64,000 bases of DNA from Nelumbo lutea (taxonomy: Eukaryota; Streptophyta; Magnoliopsida; Proteales; Nelumbonaceae): the NCBI GenBank assembly GCA_022828595.1, contig JAKGHH010000001.1:125810999-125874998 (forward strand), read 5' to 3'. How positions within the stretch are numbered: position 1 is the first letter of the stretch; the number at the start of each line of letters is the position of its first letter. Under the pieces are notes generated by a model that did no database searches, was not told where the DNA came from, and was given only the letters and a program-made list of their open reading frames with translations. A program made the position numbers and the translations under genes. Shown one piece after another: positions 46,342 to 57,944 of this stretch.

Positions 46342-47059
46342 TTGTTATTGATTCTTTCCTTTTTATTTTCTTTCACAAATCAAATTAAAACCCATGTTCG
46401 TTCTCTCCCTCTCCTAGCGGCGGCGGTGGCAAAGCGCATCACCAGTGATCGTTAACACCGGCCAACGGGGATATCTGCTGATGAAGCTACACGAGTCCTG
46501 TCTACTAACACATTTAATTTTGATGTTTAACGGTGCCACTAATACTTAAACCGAAATCAACTGCACTTTCTCCATGCTGAAATGGTACATCGTCAAATTG
46601 CTCAAATACTTGGCTCAAAGTAAAACTTTACAGGGATGATTGTGACAAATAGCACAATAAAAGAGAGAAGAAAATGAAGAATGAGAGAGAGAGCGCTCAA
46701 CCGCGGCAGCTCGATTCGGGAGAAAAAACGGTGAACAATGTTTTTAGATACCTTTTGATTTCGCATATGCATATCAATTAAGGGTAAAAATACTTTGAAC
46801 CATAGGCACAGCAGCGGTTCAGTGATCTCTGCCTATTTCCACAGATGAACTCCAATACGAAAGATAAAACCAGAAGGGCTTTGACCAAGTAAAAAACTCC
46901 TGATCATGAATTTGGATAAATACCACTTGATTGATTAACACTCATGAAGTCATGATACCGGTTCATTGATCACATATAATTTACAGAAACACAAAGGGCA
47001 ATGTATCAACACAAGAAAGAAAGAAGTGAAGAAAATCAGCACATAATAAAGAATGGAAT

Positions 47060-47300
47060 GACTACTCCGTGAACCATTTAAAAATTTCATGTCGAATCCC
47101 TAATGTCGACAATCCTTGTTGTCGAATACGAAGACTCTGAACAATTGAAAACGAACCAACTAAGGTTGTTGTTTCTACGAGGGTTCCTTGGGCAGAACAC
47201 GGATGAGTAGATATACCGACCGGAGATCGCCTTTCATTCACGTACCCACGTTGGGAACAGATTCGAGGCAAAGAACCGACAACTCACAACCACAAAAGCT
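47060..47300 (-). other. unrecognised minus-strand open segment with promoter-like upstream
   Basis: The minus strand is open from about 47,290 to 47,062 (ERRSPVGISTHPCSAQG, then LVGSFSIVQSLRI). No ATG starts this frame. Just upstream, 47,395-47,460 has repeated ggccaaaaggcc and ggcccaaaggcc text; inverted GGCCCA motifs resemble plant site II promoter elements. I cannot assign a product. Confidence 0.3.
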
Positions 47301-47555
47301 TTTGCTTGCAGGAACCTTCCCTCTTTTGTTCTGATTATTTTTTCGCTCACTTTCGGTTTCAGCACATTGCCTTGGATGTTTTCTTTTAGCAACGACCCAC
47401 AAAGGCCATCAGGCCAAAAGGCCAGGAGCAGGACGGCCCAAAGGCCAAAAGGCCATAGGTTCCTGTCCCATGTACCCTACCATAAAAACCAAAAGGAGAA
47501 GATTCCTCATCAACGAGGCTATGGGCTAAAAGTCAGCGTTCAGTAATATTTACAT

Positions 47556-47825
47556 TCATGGATATACGGGTTCGGCTTCCGGGAGTGCAACGCCCGTTCG
47601 AATAGCCTTTACAGCCTCCGTACAAACATGTTTTATTTCATGAGGAGATATTCCCAGCAATAGGCTGTTCGAAAATCGAAAGGTATGAAAATGGGCTTGC
47701 AGTGATCGAAGCCAAATTTGTATGCAACTCTCTTGGATGGATAGGGAACTGCTACCAACAAAATGCTTACAATACTGTTCCAACAGGCCATTATAGCCAT
47801 ACATCATGAACATATCTTTTGTCAT
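47556..47825 (-). CDS. hypothetical protein, 89 codons
   Basis: ATG at 47,825 opens 89 codons ending at 47,556 (segments CIQIWLRSLQAHFHTFRF, SPHEIKHVCTEAVKAIRTG). The composition is protein-like but no domain is recognised, and the length is within what chance allows in this more GC-rich patch. It could be an exon of a larger gene or a relic. Confidence 0.3.
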   Translation of the reverse strand: MTKDMFMMYGYNGLLEQYCKHFVGSSSLSIQESCIQIWLRSLQAHFHTFRFSNSLLLGISPHEIKHVCTEAVKAIRTGVALPEAEPVYP

Positions 47826-48200
47826 TCATGGGAGATGTTGTTAAATGTGCCACTGTTATGGATTGTTGGGACAGTGTTGGGAGTGTTTGTTGGGGGCAGA
47901 TCTGAACTCTGGATGGATGTCTTTCCCTAGAGACATGGTGGACATATTTGTCTATAGGCTGTAGCTGTAGGGCAAGGCATCTAAGAGTTGTATAACCTTA
48001 TAAGAATTCTTGTCTCAATATCTATATCTATATTTATATTTATATCTATGCTTATAATTTATAATCTATAATGATATTAAAAGTATGAATAAACTTGTTT
48101 CAATTTTTTTTTTTACTAAAGTATCTCTACTTTTGAATTTTAACTATTATATAACTCTCGTCAAGTCATACATTTAAGATATTAACTCCAATTCTCTATC
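47826..48200. other. intergenic, no gene seen
   Basis: Contains a tatctatatctatatttatat low-complexity tract near 48,018-48,050; nothing else. Confidence 0.55.
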
Positions 48201-48990
48201 ATATTGGTTGCAATAATGGTTGAGGAGAGATACAACCCACGATAATTCTCCATCTCTATCTTTGATAGTGGCATCATTCTCATGTGGTTTATTTGGAAAA
48301 CGAGGAATAGAGCTATATTTGATGGCATCGCCTTCTCACCATATGGAGTTATTACTGGTTTTTGTCCACACATTGATGATATCTTGAGATTTAATAGCTT
48401 AAATGAAGCTATGGAGAAGCCTCACCTCCTTCATATCCCTCCTCAAGTAACTAGAGATAGATGAAACAAACTTTGTAAAGATTAATACAAATGGAGCTTG
48501 GACTAGGGGTACAATCGAATTGAGCTCTAATTGAATAATTCAAGCTTGATTCGAGTTTGACTCTAAATGAGTTTGAATCTTAGGGTAAGCTCAATTGGTT
48601 ACCCTAGCTTGAGATTGGCCAATAAAAAGTTCAGTTTCAAAGTTCGCAAGACTCAAGCTCATTGAATATTTAATCGAAATTGAGCATTGATGTAGTAATA
48701 TTTTAGTTCAGTAAAGCTAAGACATGCCAAAGTTAGAATCTGCTAGACTCAATTACACCCCTACTGGGGGGCATTATCTCGTGTCGCTATTGGTGCTGTT
48801 GCATACTTGCATATGATAAAATCGGTACCTTCATTGTGGGTTGGGCTATGGTAGTACAGAACTATTCATATCCTGAGGTAGTGGAAGTTCTTGCAATTTG
48901 GGAAAGCTTAAAGCTAGCCAAGGCATTGTCACTGAATCATATTTAGTATTTACCTAGAAAGTGATGCTAAGTCGAGATTTAAGCTCTTTC
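48201..48990 (+). pseudogene. LINE-type RNase H remnant, interrupted
   Basis: The plus strand encodes MWFIWKTRNRAIFDG near 48,282, the segment that precedes RNase H in plant LINE polyproteins. After a stop comes KINTNGAWTRG near 48,482-48,504, the first Asp block (Asp replaced by Asn). A 260-bp insertion follows, then GTFIVGWAMVVQN and VVEVLAIWESLKLAKALS near 48,830-48,930. Stops break it in several places and no RT is seen. Confidence 0.6.
48504..48763. mobile_element. MITE inside the RNase H remnant
   Basis: TAGGGGTACAATCGAATTGA and the inverted right end TAGGGGTGTAATTGAGTC bound 260 bp. The ends resemble those of the hAT-like element at 44,842. It interrupts the RNase H reading between TRG and the next block. 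Confidence 0.55.
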
Positions 48991-49224
48991 TTCTGCTTCA
49001 AATCCTATATGGCATATTCACACTTTAGTTCTTGAATGTCAGAAGTTAATTTCTAGGTTGTTATCTCCCATTCACAATTGAGTACTACTTTTCAATTCAT
49101 TCTATTCCCTTTCATTAAGTCTCATGTTAAAGTAATTAACTTCCATTCTCTCTCAATGTTGAATATATATATATTTTTTAATTTCTTATCATTAAATCCC
49201 ATATTTTTTATCATTAATTAAATC

Positions 49225-49999
49225 TGATGGAGGACGATTTGGCTCAACCCCATGAACCCAGGACACATGCGCATGACCTGGCTTGGTGAACAGTCCAGCC
49301 TAGCAGCACGATCCCGACTCGGCACGGAGAAAACGCCAAGTCAAAGACAGTCAACTCGCCGAGGGCAAATACCTCGGTGAGTCAGTCCCCCGCCTAGCTC
49401 GGAGAGCCCGGACTCTTCTCTAAGGGATGCCAAGCTTTTACCCACCTGGGAAGGAGCACCTTGGTGCTTCGAGGCAGGGACCCATCTGCCCTGAAGCACC
49501 CCAGTTTGTGACATCTCGGCGAGTCGCATGAGGGAAAGCAGGAAGATCTCCTGCCCGACTGCCGTACCAAACAAATCTGGTGACAGCAGCCATGTCCCTC
49601 GTCAGACAGTGTCATGCCTGCCACCTTTAGAAGGTGTCCTACACTTGACATACACGTACCCATCGGTGACGGCCCCGCGCGTGCCACCTCAGCCCTGCCA
49701 ATAACGGCTGCGGCAGGTTGGCAGTGACGGTTATACCCGCCATGTCAGAGGCCGACGGGGAGAGGTAACATATTTCTGCTATAAGGAGTTTAGCATCAAG
49801 GCGAGAGGGGAATTCATATACGGTACCGCGCTATCTCCATTCTTAGTCTTCATCTTCCTCCTTGCTTCTCCTACCAAGTACTAACTTAATCATCGGAGTG
49901 TTCCCACCAGGTAACTCCCTCCGGGAATTTTCTTCTTCTCAGGTATCTTCCAAGAGCCACATGAACGCCAGCTAGGAGTGACCGGATTGCGCTACATCA
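49225..49999 (+). repeat. 5' LTR of gypsy D
   Basis: 775 bp, TGATGGAGGACG...GCTACATCA. A TATA-like CTATAAGGAG lies near 49,778. GC-rich compared with flanking DNA. A second copy is not in view, so the start rests on the TG...CA inverted ends. Confidence 0.8.
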
Positions 50000-50019
50000 T
50001 TTGGCGCTGTTTGTGGGAA
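50000..50019 (+). other. primer-binding site of gypsy D
   Basis: TTTGGCGCTGTTTGTGGGAA directly follows the LTR; it resembles the TGGCGCCGTCTGTGGGAA site common in Tat elements. Confidence 0.75.
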
Positions 50020-50081
50020 ACGCTTTGGAAAGCCTTTCTCTAAACTTTCACATCTTTTTACTCTCCAAAAACTCAACGCTC

Positions 50082-51941
50082 ATGGCGTCCTCAAGCAATA
50101 TCGGACGAAGCATGGAGATGAATAACTCCAAGGAACAGCCCCAGATTCCTACTGTCTGCATCAGACAGTTCACCGTCCCCCTCTCAGCAGACGAGATCCC
50201 TAGTTTCAACGTGCCTCTTGCAGGGGCACCCGTCGTTGCTCCGCTCCCTACCACAGTTGGAACAACCTTCATTGAACCCTCGATTGTGCCCCCAGCGGCC
50301 AGCCCGAACCAGCTGGAAGATTTGGTGCAGTGCATGCGGACCATGTAGGCTCAAATGCAGCAGTTTCAACAGTTTCAGATCTATCAATAGCACGTGCTAC
50401 ACTAGGTCTCCCACTACCAATATCAGCAGCAATTCCCTCAGCTGCCCCAACCTCAGCATCAGCAACTGCAGCTCCCTCCTCGGCACCCGGCCTCACAGCA
50501 AGCCAAGTCTCGCCACCAGGAGGATCACCTTTCTCACCAAGGAGAGGCCCCTCAAAACCCTCCTAGGAGCCATGCCTCCTCCCACAGCAGACGCGGAAGA
50601 ACAGCCACTCCGGCCTCACCGCGGGCAATCAGGTCGAGAGGACCTCAACTCGCCAGGTCCATGTCTCCTCAGCCCTCGAAGTCCGATACCCCGTTCCTAG
50701 AGAACCGGTTCGAGATCCTGTCCGCAGGCTCCAAGCAGGATCCCTCTGTCCATAGCCAGCACCAGCGGCCTGAGCTACTTCCGGCACACACCATTCCTGA
50801 CAGCACGGAGGTGAGCAGCACCAACACCGAGCCCGCCAAGAAGCAGAGACGCCACCGCCGAGCTTGTCGATCTGCCACCCACGACCTGCCCGAGCTCGGG
50901 GGCAAAGAAGAGGTAAGCTCGGGCGAAGCTAAGGCACCCCTCCTTTCAGTCCAGTCTCCCCTATCTCCCGAGCTCCTGGTAGTCCCAATGCCTAAAGACT
51001 TCAAGCTCCCCCCTCTTGACAAGTACGACAGGTTGTTCGACCCAAACGATCACGTGAACGTTTTTTAGTCGCAGATGCACCTGGCGAGAGCTAGTGAGTC
51101 ATGCATGTGCGTGGCCTTCTCCACCACTTTTAGAGGAGCAGCCCGTACATGGTAACAGAACTTGGCACCTGGATCGATAGGAAGTTGGGAGTAGTTTGCG
51201 CAAGCCTTCGCGTCCCACTTCGTTACTAGCAAGCGGTGACCGCGAACTGAAGAAAGTCTCCTCAGCATAGTGTAGAGAGAGGGAGAATCCATCCGAAGTT
51301 ACATCAAGCGGTTTAATGATAGCTGTATGCAGATACCGCGCTTGGACCCTGTCGTGTGGCTTGCAGCAGCTAAGAAGGGCGTGACACACAAAGAATTTAA
51401 GTCGCACATGGTCGTCAACCAACCAGCGACCATAACCGAGTTCCTAAAGCTTGTAGACAGGTTCATAGCCACCGAAGAGGAAATCAACCAAAAGGGCGAG
51501 GGCGTGCCCGAAAAAAGAAAGAGGGAAGGAGAGCTTTTCAACCAAGGGGACAGCCGAAAGAAAAAGGACATAGCTCGGGGGGCAAAGCCGGGTCAATTTT
51601 TTTGACCTTCTGTAGCGGACCGAACTGATTACACCCCACTGAACGTGAAGCGGGCTGAAATCCTGATGGCGATCAAGGATGCCCCGTACGTGAAGTGGCC
51701 ACCCCGTCTGAGGGGTCATCCCAATGAAAGAAATAAGAATTTGTATTGCAGTTTTCACAAAGATCATGGTCGCAGCACCGAGAGTTGTAAAAACCTCCGC
51801 GACGAGATAGAGGAGCTCATCCGTTGCAGATATCTAAGAAACTTAGTACAGAATAATAATAATAATAATAAAACAGGTTGGCAAGGAGAGCACGGTAAGG
51901 ATGCCCCCGACTCCAGCAGCAGGCCGGCCGAGCAACCGTAG
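50082..51941 (+). pseudogene. gypsy D gag with nonsense codons
   Basis: ATG at 50,082 (MASSSNIGRSMEM) opens one frame that runs to 51,941 and is interrupted by several TAG/TAA codons, for example at 50,346-50,348, 51,067-51,069, and near 51,150 and 51,190. A Gln/Pro-rich stretch precedes the conserved gag region starting DRLFDPNDHVNVF. Later parts include HKEFKSHMVVNQPATITEF and CSFHKDHGRSTESCKNLRDE, the usual end of Tat gag. It would form the particle shell. Most stops fall where Gln, Trp or Arg are expected. Confidence 0.85.
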
Positions 51942-52149
51942 AGGTAGCCTCCAGAGGAGAGGCCAGTTCGGGGAACCATCCACATGATAGTGGGAGGTTC
52001 GATCGTTGCAGGTTGCACTTCAACGACAGCTCAGACATTAGTTTGTGAGGCCACCTGGGAGGAGTAGAACCCCCCAAAGCGGCTGAGAACAAAAGAGCCA
52101 ATTTTCTTCATAGAAGATGATGCGCGGGAGTCCACTACCCCCACGATGA

Positions 52150-52720
52150 CACGCTCGTAATAAAGCTAAGAATCAACGACTTCGAGGTCAGGCGCGTACT
52201 CGTCGAGTCAGGTAGCTCAGCCGACATCCTCTTCAAAGCCGCGTTTGACCAGCTCCAGTTGCAGAGAGGCGACCTGAAGCCCGCAGACACTCCTTTGGTA
52301 GGCTTTAGCGGAGAAGAAGTCCAGCCCCTTGGGAAAATAACAGTACCTGTGGAAGTCGGCACGTGGCTTTGTGTGGTCAGATTCAAGCATGACTTCCTGG
52401 TGGTCGCGACCACCTCCCCCTACAATGCCATAATAGGTCGACCAATCACCCATGTCCTACGGGCGGTAGTCTCCACTTACCATTTGGCTATGAAGTTTCC
52501 AACAGACTTCGGTGTGGGGGTAGCCCGGGGCGACCAGCTCGAATCCCGTAAGTGCTACGTCGCTGCCCTGAAAGGAAAAACCAAGGTAGCCGATGACCTC
52601 AAGCTGGAGCGACCAATGGAGCAAGAAGAAGAACGAGCCGCACCCACAGAAGAAACAGTCACAGTTCCGACCTCAGCAGGAAACCCAGCTCGGACGCTTC
52701 AAATCGGCGCTTCCAACTAG
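52150..52720 (+). pseudogene. gypsy D protease
   Basis: The region reads RVLVESGSSADILFKAAF near 52,190-52,250 and, from 52,259, a clean frame with DTPLVGFSGEEVQPLG and YNAIIGRPITHVLRAVVST. The active-site motif is ESGSS where DSGSS is expected: codon GAG at 52,205-52,207 replaces the catalytic Asp. The protease would process the polyprotein; it is very unlikely to be active. A frame change separates it from gag. Confidence 0.83.
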
Positions 52721-52734
52721 GAACCTCTACGATC

Positions 52735-53782
52735 TGAACTGGTAAGTTTCTTACTTCAAAATTTAGATATTTTTGCATGGTCCGCGGCAGAGATGCTCGG
52801 TATAGACCCCAAACTCATAACTCACAAGCTGAATATTGATCCTGTAGTTAGGCCCATTAGACAGAAGAAACGCAACCTAGCCCCGAAGTAATGGAAAGCG
52901 GTCGACGAGGAGGTCGAAAAGCTCATCGCAACTGACTTTATAAGAGAAGTCCACTACCCGAGTAGGGTAGCCAACCCCGTCCTGGTAAAGAAGGCTAATG
53001 GCAAGTGGCGCATGTGCGTCGACTACACTGACCTGAACCGGTCTTGCCCAAAAGACTGCTTCCTGCTCCCCAGAATCGACCGCTTGGTGGACGCAACCTC
53101 AGGGCACGAGTTGCTAAGTTTCTTGGACGCCTATTCGGGCTATAACCAAATCAAGATGGACCCGGCAGACGAAGAAAAGACTGCCTTCATCACGGAATTC
53201 GGCCTATACTGTTACAAGGTTATGCCCTTCGGGTTGAAAAACGTAGGGGCAACCTTTCAAAGGCTTGTAAATAAGTTGTTTGCACCGTTAATCAGCAGAA
53301 AAGTAGAATGCTATGTAGACGACATGGTCGTCAAAACTCAACTCTCACAAGAATTAATACAAGATTTGCACTCTGTTTTTGAAATTCTATGTAAGTTTAA
53401 TATTAGACTGAACCCAAACAAGTGTGTGTTTGGTGTGACCTCGGGCAAGTTCCTAGGATACATCGTTAACCGGCGCAGCATCGAAGCCAACACAGATAAG
53501 ATTAAGTCCATTTTATATATGAGACCACCCCGAAAGCTGAAGGAGGTTCAGAGGTTGAATGGCCGCATAGCCGCCCTAAGCCGCTTCATGTCTAAATCAG
53601 CGGACCGCTGTCTGCCGTTCTTTAAGGCAATTAAGAGCAAAGGGTTCGAATGGACCCAAGACTGCCAGTTCACATTCGACGAGCTCAAGAAATACCTCGT
53701 TACTGTGCCGACCTTAACCCGGCCCGAGGAGGGCGATGTTTTAGAACTATACCTCTTGACGAGCGATGAAGTGGTCAGTTAG
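52735..53782 (+). pseudogene. gypsy D reverse transcriptase
   Basis: RT starts before the clean frame, with a TAA near 52,889 in the upstream part. From 53,012 it is open for 256 codons: MCVDYTDLNRSCPKDCFLLP, GYNQIKMDPADEEKTAFIT, MPFGLKNVGATFQRLVNKLF and the catalytic YVDDMVVKT with both Asp present. It ends in a TAG at 53,780-53,782. RT copies the RNA genome to DNA. Confidence 0.88.
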
Positions 53783-54310
53783 GTACTAATAAAGGAAGTA
53801 AATCGGGTCAAATGACCCATCTATTATGTTAGTAAAGTATTGTAGGGAGCAGAAACGATATACCCGGAGATGGAAAAACAAACATACGCACTGATAATCG
53901 CAGCTCGGAAGCTCCGCCCGTACTTCCAAGCTCATACTGTTATCATCCTCACCGACAAACCTCTGAGGCAAGTATTGCTTAAGCTCGAGGTCTCTTGTCG
54001 GTTGACGAAGTGGGCCATTGAGCTCAGTGAGTATGACCTCCAGTATAAGTCGCGAACTGCCATTAAGGCCCAAGCCTTAGCAGATTTCATAGCCGAATGC
54101 ACATTCAGCTCCAGAGTCCCCAGGCTGGTTGAGCACAAGGCTCCCAGGTCGGTCGAGTCCGAACCCCGTAAGGTAGCAGCCAGTGTGGCATCTCTCCTAC
54201 CTCGGCCAACCACGAGCTGGGATGAGGAGCCCTGGATCCTTCACGTAGATGGCTCCTTGAACCATCAGGGCAGCGGAGCCGGAATAGTTCTACACGGCCC
54301 AAGCGACATG
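53783..54310 (+). pseudogene. gypsy D first RNase H
   Basis: After the stop, YPEMEKQTYALIIAARKLRP, VIILTDKPLRQVL and KWAIELSEYDLQYKSR form the usual gypsy RNase H. A linker follows, then the beginning of the second RNase H, LHVDGSLNHQGSGAGIVL, near 54,240-54,300. The frame is lost after a CATGTGA near 54,305-54,313. Confidence 0.83.
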
Positions 54311-54313
54311 TGA

Positions 54314-54770
54314 CAATGAAGCAGAGTACGAGGCGTTGATAGTTGGACTAGCCCTAGCCAGAGAAGTAAAAGCAAAGCACATTGTTATCTACAGCGACTC
54401 CCAGCTCATGGTTAACCAGGTCACCGGCGAGTATGAAGCTCGCGAGCCAACCATGATTGCCTACTTGACCAAAGTTAGAGAGGCCCTGCTTGACTTCCAG
54501 TCACACTTCATCAGACAGATCCCTAGGTCGGAGAATGCTGAGGCCGACGCCCTGTCCAAGTTAGCCAGCACTAGTGACATCACTGTGAGAACCATGTACA
54601 TAGAGGACCTGTCTCGGCCTAGCATTCTTAGGGGGGCAGAGGAGGTCGCTCCCGTCGTTCAAGTAGAGCCGAACTGGATTGACCCGCTCGCGAGCTTCTT
54701 GCTACACGGGACCCTCCTTGTAGATCGCAATGCAGCCAGAAAGGTGCAGCGCCAGGCAACCAAATAGGTC
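54314..54770 (+). pseudogene. gypsy D second (archaeal-type) RNase H
   Basis: This segment continues the second RNase H in a new frame: NEAEYEALIVGLALAREVKA, VIYSDSQLMVNQVTGEYEA and SENAEADALSKLAS, with the expected E and D residues. An extra RNase H between the gypsy RNase H and integrase is a marker of the Tat lineage. The frame ends at TAG near 54,768. Confidence 0.85.
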
Positions 54771-55905
54771 ATGATAGACGAGCAGCAGTACAGGAGATCC
54801 TACACACTCCCCTATCTGCGTTGCTTGTGGCCTACCGAAGCTAAACTCGTACTCCACGACACTCATGAGGGGTTGTGCGGCGGGCACTTGGGGGGCAGGG
54901 CCCTTGCCCAGAAAGCGCTTCGACAAGGGTATTATTGGCCAACAATGAAGGCAGATGCCATTCAACTCGTTAGAAAATGTGACAAATGCCAGAGACATGC
55001 CAATATTCACCACCAACCTGCTATCGACCTCAAGTATCTCACCAGTCCGTGGCCCTTTGCACAGTGGGGCATCAATCTATTCGGGCTATTCCCACCAACA
55101 ACGGGTAGAAGGAAGTTCTTAGTGGTAGCAGTGGACTATTTTACCAAGTGGGTAGAAGCCGAACCCCTTGTAACGATCACAACCTGAAATGTCCAAAACT
55201 TCTTTTGGAAAAACATCGTATGCTGCTTCGGATTACCTCGGGTATTGATTTCCAACAATGGCAAACAGTTCGAAGACATCAAATTCCAAGACTGGTGCCA
55301 AGACATGGGAATCCGACAGAACTTTACTTCAGTCGCACACCCTCAAGCAAACGGTCAGGTAGAAGTAACGAACAAAGCCATCCTCCGTGGATTAAAGGCA
55401 CGATTGACCGAGCTAAAGGATTGTGGGCAGATGAACTACCCAGTGTTCTATGGGCATACCGGACCACGGAGAAGACCGCTACAGGAGAAACACCCTTCAA
55501 TCTCACCTACGGCACCAAAGCAGTAATCCCTGCAGAGATCGAAGTGCCTACGCTGCGACTAGAAGCATATAGTGATCAAACGAATGAAGATGAGCTATGC
55601 ACCAACATCGATCTACTCGACGAAGTAAGGGACCTCGCGTACATCAGGACCGCAACCTACCAACAGAGAGTAGCTCGGTACTATAATGCCAGGGTCAAGA
55701 GGTAGAACCTCCGCATTGGTGACCTGGTCCTTCGTAAAGTTATGGTACCTGAGCCTGGCGTTGGCAAGCTCGGGTCCAACTGGAAAGGTCCCTACTGAGT
55801 GAAGCAAGTGCTCGGGGAAGGAATGTACGAGCTCGAGACCCTTGAAGGTAAACAAGTACCTCGGGCATGGAATATTGTCAACTTAAGACAATACTATCTA
55901 TAGCA
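54771..55905 (+). pseudogene. gypsy D integrase
   Basis: The HHCC finger is seen as HDTHEGLCGGHLGGRA and CDKCQRHA. The core begins with VAVDYFTKWVEAEP (first Asp kept). After stop codons and a shift near 55,185, the second motif reads ISNNGKQFED where SDNG is expected: AAC at 55,253-55,255 replaces Asp. PQANGQVEVTNKAIL supplies the Glu. A later frame carries VLWAYRTTEKTATGETPF and ends near 55,905 at QYYL. Integrase activity is therefore lost. Confidence 0.85.
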
Positions 55906-56530
55906 ACCGAGTAGGCCACGAGCCGCTCCCAAAGCCTAAGGGCAAAAATGTCGAGCTAACATGACCTTGGCATAATAAGACCCGGTCGCCTTTGAGTTAT
56001 GGGCAAACCTCATAAATAGACTATAAGTCACCCCTAGAGCCTAAGGGCAAAGAACGCTGAGCTGACATGACCTCGGCACAATAGGACCCAACCGCCTCTA
56101 TGGCATGGGTAGACTCCGAGAGTGGGCCACGATCCACTCCTCCAGCCTAAGGGCTAGAACGCCGAGATAATGAAAAGACCTCGGCAGCATACAATATCTA
56201 GTTGTCTCATCGGCATAGGCTAAATGCTTGCAATACCTAAGGCACAGGCACTTCGGCCAGGAACCCTGTGATGGATAGCCCGCCCTGGCATGCAACAAGT
56301 TAAACCCGTAAGAGACAACCAATGCCAACTTAACCCGGGTGCGGACAAGTCGAGCATGTACCCTACTATGTCACTCACCTCGGTGTACACAAGGCTACCC
56401 CTACTAAGTGTTGGAATACAGTTCGGGACCACGATGGTTGAGGAACCCACACTCCGGGTAATCAACCTAGTAGCCTAACAATTCAGAGTAAGATAACCAT
56501 TTCAGAAAGTAAAAGAAAAATGCGCAAGTA
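55906..56530 (+). repeat. 3' tandem-repeat zone of gypsy D
   Basis: A motif near agcctaagggcaaaaa-cgagct-acatgacctcggca recurs near 55,933, 56,040 and 56,143, a period of about 105 bp, with degeneration. Such repeats between pol and the 3' end are common in Tat elements. Confidence 0.7.
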
Positions 56531-56641
56531 TTTGGCGAAAAATGTTCTTCATTATATAGGCTCCACTACACTACATAAATACATTCAATACAAAAGAGAG
56601 GGAAATCGAGCTTGCAGGCCCAGAATACAAGGAGCACCTGA

Positions 56642-57130
56642 CTACTTGGGAGGCTCATCGACCTTACTCGGGGTTTCTTTAGGGGTTTCCTCAGAAGAAT
56701 CAATTAGATCGGTGGCGTCAGCCTCCTCGTTGCCGCCATCGTCTTTAGAGTCTGGGTCATCCGCGGCCTGGCGTGCCATGTCATCTGTGATGTTGAAAGA
56801 AGTGAATTCACTTATATTCAGATCGGGGTAGGTATGCCTTATCCACCATCGGCCGAGCTTGAACCCCCTGCAGTAGGCCTTTGATATTATGTTGTCGAAT
56901 CTCGAGGACTTGACGTAGTCGATGACGGACTGAACCTTGGTCTGTTCCAGACCATCGTGAAAGATTTTCATCTTCTCCTCGATATCGGCCTTGAGAGACT
57001 CCACCTCGCGCTCTAGGGCCTCCTTGGTTCCCTTGAGGGCCTGCATCTCAAGCTGCGAAGCCTTCTGGGCCATTTTGAGGCTTTCCACCTCGAGCTTTAG
57101 GGCTTCTTGACCAACTCGGCGCCCATTCAC
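56642..57130 (-). pseudogene. gypsy D antisense reading frame, coiled-coil part
   Basis: The minus strand is open for 162 codons with heptad-like text (LEVESLKMAQKASQLEMQAL), then IISKAYCRGFKLGRWW, NISEF and a Glu/Asp-rich tail. This is the C-terminal part of the antisense protein of many Tat elements, usually annotated as a putative gypsy-type transposon protein. Its role is unknown. It is separated from the N-terminal part by frame breaks or introns near 57,130-57,590. Confidence 0.7.
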
Positions 57131-57374
57131 CTCTGCCTTCAGTCTGTCTTGTTCCCGGGCCAGCTCCTCCCTCTCTAGTGCCAGGGTGTCGTTCAGATTT
57201 TATGGGAGGCAGCAACACTCTCCAATTGATAGACCTTGTCCTATGTTGCCTTCAGCTCGGCATGGGCCACATGGGATGACTCCTCGGTATCCAAAGCGCG
57301 CCTCAGGTGTTTATCAAATTGGAAATTTAAGGTGTGCACGACGGTGTTCGCCTAATAGAAGGTAACTAGTCAGC

Positions 57375-57402
57375 AAAAAAAAAAAAAAAGAAGAAGAAGA
57401 AT
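57375..57402. repeat. A-rich and (GAA)n tract
   Basis: A run of A followed by four AAG units within the antisense gene region of D. Confidence 0.7.
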
Positions 57403-57591
57403 GCAGAGAAGTGAGAAAAAGTGTTTGCTCACAAAAAACGAACTTACCACCATGATGTGGGTTGTCGCGCAACCTCCGAGCTGACCTGGGGAGAGTTTGG
57501 CCCAGCTCATGACTTCTGCATTGATGACGCCTCTCTTGCTTTGGTCGAGGCTGACCTCGGGATCCAAGATGGACTCCTCCTCTTCGGTCCC

Positions 57592-57894
57592 CTAGCTGGA
57601 CACTACCGCGTCTGCAGTATGCTGAGCCGACCCCTCTGTAGCCTCAGCAGCCGCCCCAGCTGAGCTCGGGGCCTCAGCTGTAACCCCGGCTGGCTCATTC
57701 TCCAACCCCCTCACAGCCTCAGGTCTTTGGGGTGGAAAGTCACCCTCCAGATCTATCACCGGAGGGACACTGTTGAGTCCGGTCTTAGGGGCAAGAGCCC
57801 GGGAATGATCGGGTTTGGGGGAGGGAGCCCTCGGTGACTCTACACGAGCCCTTTTGGCGACCTTCTTTGTGGTCTGCTTCTTCCTCCTCTTCAT
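57592..57894 (-). pseudogene. gypsy D antisense reading frame, basic/Pro-rich part
   Basis: About 100 codons starting MKRRKKQTTKKVAKRARVES, a nuclear-localisation-like basic start, then Pro/Ala-rich text. It sits between the conserved N-terminal part and the coiled coil, as the linker does in related antisense proteins. Confidence 0.6.
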
Positions 57895-57944
57895 TTGGTT
57901 AAAGAGTCAGGTAGCCATGATTCTCTCTTCTTCGTCCATGGGGC

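Noticed and set aside
50218..50700. 160-codon Ser/Pro-rich plus-strand frame
   Set aside because: It is a shadow of the Gln/Pro-rich part of the D gag frame that starts at 50,082.
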